From Jannaschia marina (GTDB taxonomy: Bacteria > Pseudomonadota > Alphaproteobacteria > Rhodobacterales > Rhodobacteraceae), in contig NZ_JABVAX010000005.1 in the NCBI RefSeq assembly GCF_013404595.1, positions 1-64,000 of the forward strand: a stretch of 64,000 nt of DNA, read 5' to 3'. Shown here in pieces: positions 49,613-59,535 of the stretch. The translations under genes were made by a program, and so were the position numbers. Numbering within the stretch: the first letter of the stretch is position 1; every line of letters starts with the position of its first letter. The notes under the pieces were generated by a model. The model had not been told where the DNA came from. It was given only the letters and a program-made list of their open reading frames with translations, and made no database searches.

Positions 49613-50368
49613 ATGAACGTCAAACCCGACTTCACCCGCGACGCCAACAAGGCCGCCACCGCGCCCGCCTATTTCAGCGTCCACGACATCCACGCCTACT
49701 ACGGCGAGAGCTACATCGTGCAGGGCGTCAGCTTCAACGTCCACGAGGGCGAGATCCTGGCCCTGCTGGGCCGCAACGGCGCCGGCAAGACCTCGACCCT
49801 GCGCACCTGCGCCCGCGTCGGCGACCCCGAGCTTCGGCGCGGCGAGATCTGGCTCGACCACCAGCCGCTGCACAAGATGAGCGCGCATGAGGCGTCGCAG
49901 GCCGGCCTCGGCCTCGTGCCCGAGGATCGTCGGATCATCCCGGGCCTCACCGTCGAGGAGAACCTCAAGCTCGCACAGATCGCGCCGCCCGTCGGCTGGT
50001 CGCTCGAACGCCTCTACGAGCTCTTCCCGCGCCTCGGCGAGCGCCGCAAGCAGGAGGGGGTGACCCTCTCGGGCGGGGAGCAGCAGATGCTCGCCATCGC
50101 CCGCGCCCTCGCCCGCGACGTCAAGCTCCTCCTCCTCGACGAGCCCTACGAGGGCCTCGCCCCCGTCATCGTCGACGAGATCGAGAAGACGCTGATCGAG
50201 ATCCGCAAGCTCGGCATGACCACGATCCTCGTGGAGCAGAACGCCGTGCGCGCGCTCGAACTCTCGGACCGCGCCGTCATCCTCGACACCGGCGGCGTCG
50301 TCTTCGACGGCACGGCGGCGGAAGTCCTGAACGACGAGAAGCTGCGCGCCGAATACCTCGCCATCTGA
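49613..50368 (+). CDS. ABC transporter ATP-binding protein (LivF-like)
   Basis: A 251-residue ATPase: Walker A 'GRNGAGKTSTLR', signature 'LSGGEQQMLAIARALA', Walker B 'LLLLDEPYEGLAP' and the H-loop region 'TILVEQN' typical of LivF (Gln in place of the usual His). The first 20 residues ('NVKPDFTRDANKAATAPAY') are a variable extension. It is the fifth transporter gene, preceded by two hairpins and followed by acs. Confidence 0.93.
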   Translation: MNVKPDFTRDANKAATAPAYFSVHDIHAYYGESYIVQGVSFNVHEGEILALLGRNGAGKTSTLRTCARVGDPELRRGEIWLDHQPLHKMSAHEASQAGLGLVPEDRRIIPGLTVEENLKLAQIAPPVGWSLERLYELFPRLGERRKQEGVTLSGGEQQMLAIARALARDVKLLLLDEPYEGLAPVIVDEIEKTLIEIRKLGMTTILVEQNAVRALELSDRAVILDTGGVVFDGTAAEVLNDEKLRAEYLAI

Positions 50369-50427
50369 CGTGAACGACCGGGGGCCGACGCGCCCCCACC
50401 CGGCCCGCACGGGCCAAGGAGGACCCC

Positions 50428-52383
<1,956 letters not shown>

Positions 52384-52419
52384 GCTCTGAAAACGCTGGG
52401 TTAACCACGTCACGACTTC

Positions 52420-52460
52420 GCCCCGCCCCCTCCGCATCCGCGGCACAGGGCGGGGCTTTT
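52420..52460 (+). terminator. intrinsic terminator after acs
   Basis: GCCCCGCCC (52420-52428) pairs with GGGCGGGGC (52448-52456) around a 19-base loop and is followed by TTTT. It closes the ABC-acs operon, 37 bases after the acs stop. Confidence 0.75.
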
Positions 52461-52495
52461 CTGTTCGCCGGGGCGACTGGCGAAAGGAACGAGAC

Positions 52496-52999
52496 ATGTC
52501 AGGCATCAGCGGCCTCGGGCCGATCTTCGGCTCCCCGTCGCAACCTCCGGCGGACGGCGGCAACGGCGACACAGGTGAGACCGACGAGACACAGGACGGG
52601 ACCGGCGGCGCGGGCGAGACCGGCGGCACCGGCGAGACGTCCGGCACCGGCGGCGCGGGGAACGGCGGCACCTCCGGCGACGAGACCGGGTCGGAGAGCG
52701 CTGCGACGGCCCGCGCCGACGCGGCCGAAGCTGCCCCGGACGAACCGGCATCGACCGGCTTCACCCTCGACGGCGTCATCTCCGAGAGCCAGCGGCTCGA
52801 CCTCGCCTTCGCGCGGGTGCTCGACGCGGCGCTCGCCCGCCGCTACGCCGAAGCCGCGCGGCTCGAGCTGATCTCCGACGGCCTCCTGCAGCGTCTCGAG
52901 GATGCGGGCGGCCGTGCCTCGGAGTTCAGCCTCGCCATCGCCGAGTTGCGCGAGGAGCCGGAGGCCGAGCGCGACCGGGCCGTCGACCGGCGCGCCTGA
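52496..52999 (+). CDS. protein of unknown function with Gly/Thr-rich repeats
   Basis: I do not recognise this 167-residue protein. Residues 15-70 are low-complexity, built from G-E-T, G-T-G and G-G-T units ('TGGAGETGGTGETSGTGG'), probably disordered. The C-terminal half is a helical region, 'ISESQRLDLAFARVLDAALARRYAEAARLELISDGLLQRLEDAGGRASEF', that could form a coiled coil. There is no signal peptide. A small GGAAC-type ribosome-binding site precedes the ATG. It sits between acs and another unknown gene of similar size; the two may belong together. Confidence 0.6.
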   Translation: MSGISGLGPIFGSPSQPPADGGNGDTGETDETQDGTGGAGETGGTGETSGTGGAGNGGTSGDETGSESAATARADAAEAAPDEPASTGFTLDGVISESQRLDLAFARVLDAALARRYAEAARLELISDGLLQRLEDAGGRASEFSLAIAELREEPEAERDRAVDRRA

Positions 53000-53071
53000 G
53001 CCGCGTTAGGAGTTTGGCAAGGTTTTTGAGCAAAGGATGAGGAAAGCGCTCTCGAATCAGGAGGGATGAAG

Positions 53072-53506
53072 ATGGAGATCGCGGCTTCGACCCTGTCTGC
53101 GGGCCATGGGCTCGCACCCTATCTCGCTGTGGCGACCCTGACTGCGCATTCAGCACCGGGGTCCGGGTCCATGCGCCCGCCCGTGCCGTCGAACGTCGAC
53201 GCCCGGCCCGCCTCCGCCGCCGACACCGGGCTTTCCGACGGCCGCCCCGGCGGTCAGGCCGACACCCGCGGCAATACCCGTCGGCGCGCACGGCCCGAGG
53301 CGGCAACCCCGCCGTCGAACCGTGCGATGGAACTGGCCGTCGAACAGGCGCTCGCCGACCTGCGCGGCACGCGCCGCCGGATGGTCCAGACGGCCGAGGG
53401 GCTCAGCCCGCTCGACCGCGCCCGCATCGGCATCCTGGCCAGTGTGGCGGAGCTGCGAAAGGCCATCGTGCCACCCTCGCTGACCGTTCTCGACCGCCGT
53501 CGCTGA
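53072..53506 (+). CDS. protein of unknown function
   Basis: I do not recognise this 144-residue protein. Its first 90 residues are polar and Pro/Ala/Arg-rich, probably disordered. The end contains the helical stretch 'NRAMELAVEQALADLRGTRRRMVQTAEGLSPLDRARIGILASVAELRKAI'. AGGAGGG directly abuts an ATG at 53066 and lies six bases from the ATG at 53072, so the second is the better start. It follows the Gly/Thr-rich protein by 72 bases and precedes accB by 136 bases. Confidence 0.5.
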   Translation: MEIAASTLSAGHGLAPYLAVATLTAHSAPGSGSMRPPVPSNVDARPASAADTGLSDGRPGGQADTRGNTRRRARPEAATPPSNRAMELAVEQALADLRGTRRRMVQTAEGLSPLDRARIGILASVAELRKAIVPPSLTVLDRRR

Positions 53507-53642
53507 CGGCTCCGCCGCCGCGCGCGCAGGCCCCTGCGCCCGTCTCCGCGCGCCCGTCGCCGCCCCGCCGCCGGACCGTGAAGTCCTTTCCCTCGCGTCC
53601 CGTCCGCGCTAAGGGCGGGGGAAACAGGCTGCGGAGACGGGA

Positions 53643-54131
53643 ATGTCCAAGAACCACGAGAGCGATGTCGCCTTCATCAAGGCCTTGGCCGAACTGCTGC
53701 GCGAAAGCGACCTGAGCGAACTCGAAGTCAGCCGCGAATACGGGGACGACGACGCGCTCAACGTACGCCTCGCCCGCCAGATGGCCGCCGCGCCCGTCGC
53801 CGCCGCGCCGCCGCCAGCCGCCGCCGCGGCTCCCGCGTCGCCGGCCCCCGCCGCACCCGCGCCCGCCCCCGCGGCCCAGGAAGACCCGGCCCAGGATCCC
53901 GGTGCGGTCACCTCGCCCATGGTCGGCACCGCATACCTCGCCTCCGAGCCGGGGGCCGCGCCCTTCGTGCAGGTCGGCGACACGGTGAGCGAGGGTCAGA
54001 CCCTCCTGATCGTCGAGGCCATGAAGACCATGAACCAGATCCCGAGCCCGCGCTCGGGCAAGGTGAAGCGCATCCTCATCGAGGATGGCGCGCCCGTCGA
54101 ATTCGGTGCACCGCTCGTGATCCTGGGGTAA
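53643..54131 (+). CDS. accB: acetyl-CoA carboxylase biotin carboxyl carrier protein
   Basis: AccB carries the biotin that shuttles CO2 between biotin carboxylase and the carboxyltransferase in fatty-acid synthesis. The 162-residue protein has an N-terminal helix ('[27 protein letters not shown]'), a long Ala/Pro linker (residues 50-80) and a C-terminal biotinyl domain with the modified lysine in 'EAMKTMNQI' (near 127) and the thumb region '[16 protein letters not shown]'. It is five bases from accC. Confidence 0.96.
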   Translation: MSKNHESDVAFIKALAELLRESDLSELEVSREYGDDDALNVRLARQMAAAPVAAAPPPAAAAAPASPAPAAPAPAPAAQEDPAQDPGAVTSPMVGTAYLASEPGAAPFVQVGDTVSEGQTLLIVEAMKTMNQIPSPRSGKVKRILIEDGAPVEFGAPLVILG

Positions 54132-54135
54132 GCCC

Positions 54136-55485
54136 ATGTTCAAGAAGATCCTGATTGCGAACCGGGGCGAGATCGCCCTGCGCGTCGTCCGCGCCGCCCG
54201 CGAGATGGGCGTCGCCACCGTCGCCATACATTCCACCGCCGACGCCGACGCGATGCACGTGCGCATGGCCGACGAGTCGATCTGCATCGGCCCCGCCCCG
54301 AGCCCGCAGTCCTATCTCTCGATCCCCGCGATCATCTCGGCCTGCGAGATCTCGGGCGCGGAGGCCATCCACCCGGGCTACGGCTTCCTGAGCGAGAACG
54401 CGAATTTCGTGCAGGCGCTCGAGGATCACGGCATCACCTTCATCGGCCCCACGGCGGAGCACATCCGCATCATGGGCGACAAGATCACGGCGAAGGACAC
54501 GATGAAGAAGCTCGGCGTGCCCTGCGTGCCCGGCTCCGACGGCGGCGTGCCCACCTTCGAGGACGCGCAGCGTGTCTGCGCCGACATCGGCTATCCGGTC
54601 ATCATCAAGGCCACCGCCGGCGGCGGCGGGCGCGGCATGAAGCTCGCCCGCAGCGAGGGCGAGCTCGAAACCGCCTTCCGCACCGCCCGCGCCGAGGGCA
54701 AGGCCGCCTTCGGCAACGACGAGGTCTATATCGAGAAGTACCTCGGTACGCCCCGGCACATCGAGGTGCAGGTCTTCGGCGACGGCAAGGGCAACGCCGT
54801 CCACCTGGGCGAGCGCGACTGCTCGCTCCAGCGCCGCCACCAGAAGGTCTTCGAGGAGGCCCCGGGCCCCGCGATCACACCCGAGATGCGCACCGAGATC
54901 GGGCGCACCTGCGCCGAGGCGGTGGCCCGCATCAACTATGCCGGCGCGGGCACGATCGAGTTCCTCTACGAGAACGGCGAGTTCTACTTCATCGAGATGA
55001 ACACCCGCCTGCAGGTCGAGCACCCCGTCACCGAGGCGATCTTCGGCGTCGACCTCGTGCGCGAGCAGATCCAGGTCGCCGCCGGCCTGCCGATGTCCTT
55101 CGCGCAGGAAGACCTGACGATCAACGGCCACGCCATCGAAGTGCGCATCAACGCCGAGAAGCTGCCGAACTTCTCGCCCTCGCCCGGCCGCATCACGCAG
55201 TATCACGCGCCCGGCGGCCTCGGCGTGCGCATGGACAGCGCGCTCTACGACGGCTATTCGATCCCGCCCTACTACGACAGCCTGATCGGCAAGCTCATCG
55301 TCCACGGGCGTGACCGGGACGAGGCCATCGCGCGGCTGCGCCGGTCGCTGGGGGAGCTGATCGTCGACGGCATCGACACGACGATTCCGCTGCACGTCGC
55401 GCTCTGCGAGGATCCGGACGTGCAATCGGGCGACTACACCATCCACTGGCTGGAAAAGTGGCTTGAGACGCATCTGGGGCAGTAG
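54136..55485 (+). CDS. accC: biotin carboxylase subunit of acetyl-CoA carboxylase
   Basis: AccC carboxylates biotin on AccB using ATP and bicarbonate. The 449-residue protein matches the E. coli length. It starts '[26 protein letters not shown]', has the ATP-grasp glycine loop '[14 protein letters not shown]', '[38 protein letters not shown]' and '[16 protein letters not shown]', with the catalytic Glu/Asn/Arg. The 3' end overlaps a lipoprotein gene by 23 bases. Confidence 0.97.
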   Translation: MFKKILIANRGEIALRVVRAAREMGVATVAIHSTADADAMHVRMADESICIGPAPSPQSYLSIPAIISACEISGAEAIHPGYGFLSENANFVQALEDHGITFIGPTAEHIRIMGDKITAKDTMKKLGVPCVPGSDGGVPTFEDAQRVCADIGYPVIIKATAGGGGRGMKLARSEGELETAFRTARAEGKAAFGNDEVYIEKYLGTPRHIEVQVFGDGKGNAVHLGERDCSLQRRHQKVFEEAPGPAITPEMRTEIGRTCAEAVARINYAGAGTIEFLYENGEFYFIEMNTRLQVEHPVTEAIFGVDLVREQIQVAAGLPMSFAQEDLTINGHAIEVRINAEKLPNFSPSPGRITQYHAPGGLGVRMDSALYDGYSIPPYYDSLIGKLIVHGRDRDEAIARLRRSLGELIVDGIDTTIPLHVALCEDPDVQSGDYTIHWLEKWLETHLGQ

Positions 55486-55948
55486 GCTCGCGCCCGCGCT
55501 CGGCCTTGCCGCCCTCCTTGCGGCCTGCGGCGAGCGGCCCGTGCCGGGCGAAGCGGCGGCCGCGCTCGGTGTGCCGCCGGGCGACGCGCTCTTCGCCTCG
55601 GGCCGTGACGCGCGAAACTTCGACCAGTTCGCCGACCGCTTCGCCGCGATCGATTGCCGCGGGCTGAACGCCTCGCGCGCCGCGCTCCGTACCCAGGCCG
55701 AGGAGAGCGCGTCGACGAGCACGGGCATCGTCGCCGGCGCGCTCGGCGCGCTCATCGGCGGCCCCGCCGGGGCGCTCGCCAATGTCATCGGGCAGGAGGC
55801 CTCCGCGCTCGTCGCCAAGTCGGGCAACGTGCGCCTCGCCGCGGTGGAGGCGGTCTATGTGGCCAGGTCCTGCGACAAGCCCGCCGGCGGCCGCGGCACG
55901 ACCCGCCCGGCCCCGCCGCCGCCCCTGCCTGCGACGATCGAGACCTGA
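55463..55948 (+). CDS. lipoprotein with glycine-zipper region
   Basis: A 161-residue lipoprotein: signal peptide with lipobox '[13 protein letters not shown]' (Cys 22). The mature part contains '[36 protein letters not shown]', a glycine-zipper-like membrane-interacting stretch, and a Pro-rich C-terminus. Function is unknown. The start is a TTG inside the end of accC (23-base overlap); it is chosen because the only signal peptide in the frame begins there. It precedes aat by 44 bases. Confidence 0.7.
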   Translation: MRRIWGSRLAPALGLAALLAACGERPVPGEAAAALGVPPGDALFASGRDARNFDQFADRFAAIDCRGLNASRAALRTQAEESASTSTGIVAGALGALIGGPAGALANVIGQEASALVAKSGNVRLAAVEAVYVARSCDKPAGGRGTTRPAPPPPLPATIET

Positions 55949-55992
55949 GCGCGCACTTCCCTCCGGGCCACCGGGCTTGCTAGGCTGCTGAC

Positions 55993-56643
55993 ATGCCGCG
56001 CGACTTGCCGCCGATCACCCCCGAGACGCTCCTGATGGCCTATGCCTCGGGCGTCTTTCCCATGGCCGAGGGGCGCGACGAGGCCGAGATCTTCTGGGTC
56101 GATCCGAAGATGCGGGGCGTGATGCCGCTCGACGGTTTCCGGCTGTCGCGGAGCCTGTCTAAGACGATCGGGCGCACGCCCCATCTCATCACCCTGAACG
56201 AGGATTTCGACGGCGTGCTCGCCGGCTGCGCCGACCGGGAGGAGACCTGGATCAACGCCGAGATCGCGGCGCTCTACCGGGCACTGCATCGCTCCGGCTT
56301 CGCCCATTCGCTCGAAGTCTGGGACGACCACGGGCAGACGCTTGCGGGCGGCGTCTACGGCGTGACGCTCGGCGGGGCGTTCTTTGGCGAGTCGATGTTC
56401 TCGCGCCGGCGGGATGCCTCCAAGATCGCGCTGGCCTACCTCGTGACGCTCCTGCGGCAGCGCGGGTTCACGCTCTTCGACACGCAGTTCCTGACCGAAC
56501 ACCTCGCCTCGCTCGGAGCCGAGGAGATCCCGCGGACGCAATACCACGCCAAGCTGCAGCAGGCGCTGGACGACCGCGCGCGCCTGGAGGGACCGCTGCC
56601 CTCCGCTCAGGAGGTGAGGCAGCTCAGGACCCAGACGTCGTAG
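55993..56643 (+). CDS. aat: leucyl/phenylalanyl-tRNA-protein transferase
   Basis: Aat adds Leu or Phe to the N-terminus of proteins with basic N-termini, marking them for ClpAP (N-end rule). The 216-residue protein shows the family's core: 'LLMAYASGVFPMAEGRDEAEIFWVDPKMRGVMPLDGFRLSRSL', 'WINAEIAALYRALHRSGFAHSLEVWDDHG', 'LAGGVYGVTLGGAFFGESMFSRRRDASKIALAYLV' and 'FDTQFLTEHLASLGAEEI'. Its 3' end overlaps the DUF2155 gene on the other strand by 37 bases, so the two stop regions share coding sequence. Confidence 0.96.
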   Translation: MPRDLPPITPETLLMAYASGVFPMAEGRDEAEIFWVDPKMRGVMPLDGFRLSRSLSKTIGRTPHLITLNEDFDGVLAGCADREETWINAEIAALYRALHRSGFAHSLEVWDDHGQTLAGGVYGVTLGGAFFGESMFSRRRDASKIALAYLVTLLRQRGFTLFDTQFLTEHLASLGAEEIPRTQYHAKLQQALDDRARLEGPLPSAQEVRQLRTQTS

Positions 56644-56999
56644 CGCCGGTGCTCCAGCGCATTGAGCGCGGGCGAGGAGGCCACCATCCAGCCCGCGAAC
56701 AATTCCTCGACGGCGCGGGCATCGACCACCTGGATCAGGCCGAAGGCGTCGCCCTCGCGGTTGTTCGACGGATAGCGGCACTCGTGCAGCGTGACCTGAA
56801 GCGCGCCATAGGCCATCGTCTGGCCCACCGCCATCTCCACGTCCACGACCTCGCCCGAGACCTTGTCGAGCGTGCGCAGCACCGCGCCGCTCCCCTGGCT
56901 CGTGCGGGCGGCCGTGCCGGCGGTCCCGGTGTCGAGCTGCACCTGCGCGGTGGCGGGCAGCGCGAGAAGCGCCGCCAGGGCGGCCAGACGGGCGATCAC
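56607..56999 (-). CDS. DUF2155 family periplasmic protein
   Basis: A 130-residue secreted protein with a signal peptide ('MIARLAALAALLALPATAQ') and the DUF2155 pattern: 'VLRTLDKVSGEVVDVEMAVGQTMAYGALQVTLHECRYP' and 'AFGLIQVVDARAVEELFAGWMVASSPALNALEHRRYDVWVLSC', with two cysteines likely bridged. The family is alphaproteobacterial and of unknown function, and is often found beside NDUFA12 and aat, as here. The GTG start overlaps the NDUFA12 stop (GTGA). It overlaps aat at the 3' end. Confidence 0.85.
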   Translation of the reverse strand: MIARLAALAALLALPATAQVQLDTGTAGTAARTSQGSGAVLRTLDKVSGEVVDVEMAVGQTMAYGALQVTLHECRYPSNNREGDAFGLIQVVDARAVEELFAGWMVASSPALNALEHRRYDVWVLSCLTS

Positions 57000-57373
57000 T
57001 CGGGGCTCCAGGCCTCGTAGTCGGAGGCGGGCTTCACGTCGGCCCGGCGCAGCGACCCCTTGCGGAAGAACGCGCCCTCCGAGCCGGTGAGGTTCGGCTG
57101 ATGCGGCTTTTCCCAGGTCTTGTGGGCCAGCGGCTCCTCGGTCGGGGGCTTGGCGAAGGTGTGGTGCAGCCAGCCGTACCATTCGGGCGGCACGCGGCTC
57201 GCGTCGTTGTCCCCGGCATAGTGGACCCAGCGGCGTGTGTCGTCGGCGTTGCGGTAGTAGACGTTGCCGTCCCCGTCCTCGCCGACCTTCGTGCCGAAGC
57301 GGCGGGTCCAGAGCGCGGTACCGAAGCTCTGCCCGTCCCACCAGGCCACGATGCGCTTGAAGAATCCGGCCAT
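56996..57373 (-). CDS. NADH:ubiquinone oxidoreductase NDUFA12-like subunit
   Basis: A 125-residue supernumerary subunit of complex I, found in alphaproteobacteria and mitochondria. 'WWDGQSFGTALWTRRFGTKVGEDGDGNVYYRNADDTRRWVHYAGDNDASRVPPEWYGWLHHTFAKPP' is the classical NDUFA12 region (G-x-D-x-x-G-N-x-Y-Y, R-R-W-V-x-Y, W-x-x-W-L-H). It sits far from any nuo cluster in the window. It is the first gene of a pair with DUF2155, and a 157-base divergent gap precedes the EF-hand gene. Confidence 0.93.
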   Translation of the reverse strand: MAGFFKRIVAWWDGQSFGTALWTRRFGTKVGEDGDGNVYYRNADDTRRWVHYAGDNDASRVPPEWYGWLHHTFAKPPTEEPLAHKTWEKPHQPNLTGSEGAFFRKGSLRRADVKPASDYEAWSPE

Positions 57374-57479
57374 GTCTATCCTCCGCGGGTCACTGCCCCT
57401 TCCCTACACCGCCGGGCCGTGCGGTCAAGGCAATGGGGTCGGTGCGCGCACGCAGGCGGGGCTGCGCGGAAACGTGAAT

Positions 57480-57495
57480 TGAACCGATCGGTTCA
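57480..57495. promoter_or_regulatory. perfect 16-bp palindrome upstream of the EF-hand gene
   Basis: TGAACCGATCGGTTCA is a perfect palindrome, 35 bases before the EF-hand ATG and 106 before the divergent NDUFA12 start. It overlaps a TTGAAC -35-like hexamer with a TATATC 15 bases further on. Palindromes of this AACCG-N-CGGTT type are typical TetR-family operators. No TetR gene is nearby. Confidence 0.45.
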
Positions 57496-57530
57496 GTTTT
57501 ATATCCGGGGCCCAACCGAAAGGATCCCCC

Positions 57531-58040
57531 ATGCTGCGCCATACCCTCGCCGCCCTGGCCCTCGCCACGCTGCCCGCGTCCGCGCAGGAGGTCGCGCCCC
57601 TCGTCGGCTCTGAGGTGGTCGATGCCTCCGCCGCGGCGGTCGATGCCTTCGCCGTGGCCATCGACGCCGACGGCGACAGCCGCATCACCCTCGAAGAGCT
57701 GGACGCCGCGGGCCGCGACGTCTTCGCCTCGATGGACGCCGACGCAAGCGGCGGGCTCTCGATGCAGGAGATGCTCGACTAGCCCCACGGCTTTGGTGAT
57801 CTGGCGCAGTTTCGCGGGCGCGACGCCGAATCCGCGACCGCGATGACCACGGCCTTCGATCTCATGGACACCAACCGCGACCAGAGCATCGACGCCGGCG
57901 AACACGCCACCGGCCTCGCGTTGGCCTGGCGGCTGGCCGACCGCGACGGGGACGGCGCGCTCTCGCTGACCGAGTTCCGGGAGGACTTCCTGATCGTCAC
58001 CGCGCTCCGTCGCGGCGTCGGCAGCGCGACCGGGCGCTAG
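57531..58040 (+). pseudogene. secreted EF-hand protein interrupted by an in-frame amber codon
   Basis: The first half (83 residues, 57531-57782) has a signal peptide (MLRHTLAALALATLPASAQE) and two EF-hand loops (DADGDSRITLEE, DADASGGLSMQE). It ends at a TAG, and the same frame then continues without another stop to 58040 with two more EF-hands (DTNRDQSIDAGE, DRDGDGALSLTE). The intact four-EF-hand protein would be about 169 residues. The second half has an ATG at 57843 but no ribosome-binding site. A single-base change (TGG to TAG) is the simplest explanation. A sequencing error or genuine truncation to two EF-hands remains possible. Confidence 0.75.
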
Positions 58041-58099
58041 CCGCTGGCCCCCCGCCGCGACCGCCGCTAACGTGGCGCGCGATTCCGAGGGAGGACGAC

Positions 58100-59389
58100 A
58101 TGACCGAGACCCGCCAATACGGCTTCGACACGCTGCAGATCCACGCCGGCGCGCGGCCCGACCCGGCCACCGGCGCACGACAGACGCCGATCTACCAGAC
58201 CACGGCCTATGTGTTCCGCGACGCCGAACATGCCGCCGCGCTCTTCAACCTGCAGGAAGTGGGCTACATCTATTCGCGGCTGACGAACCCGACCGTCGCC
58301 GTGCTGCAGGAGCGGATCGCCACGCTCGAAGGCGGGGCCGGGGCCGTCTGCTGCTCCTCCGGGCACGCGGCGCAGATCATGGCGCTCTTCCCGCTGATGC
58401 AGCCGGGCTGCAACATCGTCGCCTCCTCGCGGCTCTACGGCGGCACGATCACGCAGTTCAGCCAGACGATCAAACGCTTCGGCTGGTCGTGCAAATTCGT
58501 CGACTTCGATGACCTCGACGCGGTGAAGGCCGCCATCGACGACGACACCCGCGCCGTTTTCGGCGAGGCCATCGCGAACCCCGGTGGCTGGATCATGGAC
58601 GTGCGCGCCGTGGCCGACGTGGCCGATGCGGCGGGCCTCCCGCTCATCATCGACAACACCTCCGCCACGCCCTACCTCGTGCGCCCGATCGAGCACGGGG
58701 CGACGCTCGTCGTCCATTCGACCACGAAGTACCTCACCGGCAACGGCACCGTCACCGGCGGCTGCGTGATCGACTCCGGGCAGTTCGACTGGTCCGCCTC
58801 GGGCAAGTTCCCCTCCCTCTCGGAGGCGGAGCCGGCCTATCACGGCCTCAAGTTCCACGAGACCTTCGGCGCGCTCGCCTTCACCTTCCACGGCATCGCC
58901 GTCGGCCTGCGCGACCTCGGCATGACGATGAACCCCCAGGCCGCCCACTACACGCTGATGGGGATCGAGACGCTCAGCCTGCGGATGGAACGGCACGTCA
59001 GGAACGCCGAGACCGTCGCCGCCTGGCTCGAAAAGCACGACGCGGTCGATCACGTCACCTATGCCGGCCTCAAGTCCTCGCCCTACAACAAGCTGGCGCA
59101 GAAGGTCTGCCCGAAGGGCGCGGGCGGGCTCTTCACCGTGGCCCTGAAGGGGGGCTACGACGCCTGCGTGAAGTTCGTCGACAACCTCGAGATCTTCAGC
59201 CACGTCGCCAACCTGGGCGATGCGCGCAGCCTCGTCATCCATTCCGCCTCCACGACCCACCGTCAGCTGTCGCCCGAACAGCAGGAAGCCGCGGGCGCGG
59301 GACCGGGCGTCGTGCGCATCTCCATCGGGATCGAGGACGCCGACGACCTCATCGCCGACCTCGAACAGGCACTCGCCAAGGCGAGCTGA
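58100..59389 (+). CDS. metY: O-acetylhomoserine sulfhydrylase
   Basis: MetY (O-acetylhomoserine aminocarboxypropyltransferase) makes homocysteine from O-acetylhomoserine and sulfide. The 429-residue protein has the length and order of MetY: 'FDTLQIHAGARPDPATGARQTPIYQTTAYVFRDAEHAAALFNLQEVGYIYSRLTNPTVAVLQERIATLEGG', 'SSRLYGGTITQFSQTIKRFGW', and the PLP lysine in 'HSTTKYLTGNGTVTGGCV'. The 59-base leader is too short and has no SAM riboswitch pattern. GAGGGAGG lies before the ATG. Confidence 0.94.
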   Translation: MTETRQYGFDTLQIHAGARPDPATGARQTPIYQTTAYVFRDAEHAAALFNLQEVGYIYSRLTNPTVAVLQERIATLEGGAGAVCCSSGHAAQIMALFPLMQPGCNIVASSRLYGGTITQFSQTIKRFGWSCKFVDFDDLDAVKAAIDDDTRAVFGEAIANPGGWIMDVRAVADVADAAGLPLIIDNTSATPYLVRPIEHGATLVVHSTTKYLTGNGTVTGGCVIDSGQFDWSASGKFPSLSEAEPAYHGLKFHETFGALAFTFHGIAVGLRDLGMTMNPQAAHYTLMGIETLSLRMERHVRNAETVAAWLEKHDAVDHVTYAGLKSSPYNKLAQKVCPKGAGGLFTVALKGGYDACVKFVDNLEIFSHVANLGDARSLVIHSASTTHRQLSPEQQEAAGAGPGVVRISIGIEDADDLIADLEQALAKAS

Positions 59390-59535
59390 CCGCAGGGTTG
59401 CCGGGGGGCACCGTGCCCTCCAGCGGTCGGCAAGGGCCTGCCGAGCGGGCCCGCCACCTTTTCATGCCGCCTTCCGTGACTTAGGGTCTCGGAAAAGCAT
59501 CCCGCGCGACGGGCGCGCCGATCACAGGCCAGGGC

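Noticed and set aside
58041..58099. Possible SAM-II riboswitch before metY
   Set aside because: Alphaproteobacterial methionine genes often carry one, but the leader is only 59 bases and shows none of the conserved pseudoknot sequences.
59427..59444. TCGGCA/TGCCGA hairpin as the metY terminator
   Set aside because: The stem is only six pairs, and the T-run (TTTT) is separated from it by more than ten bases.
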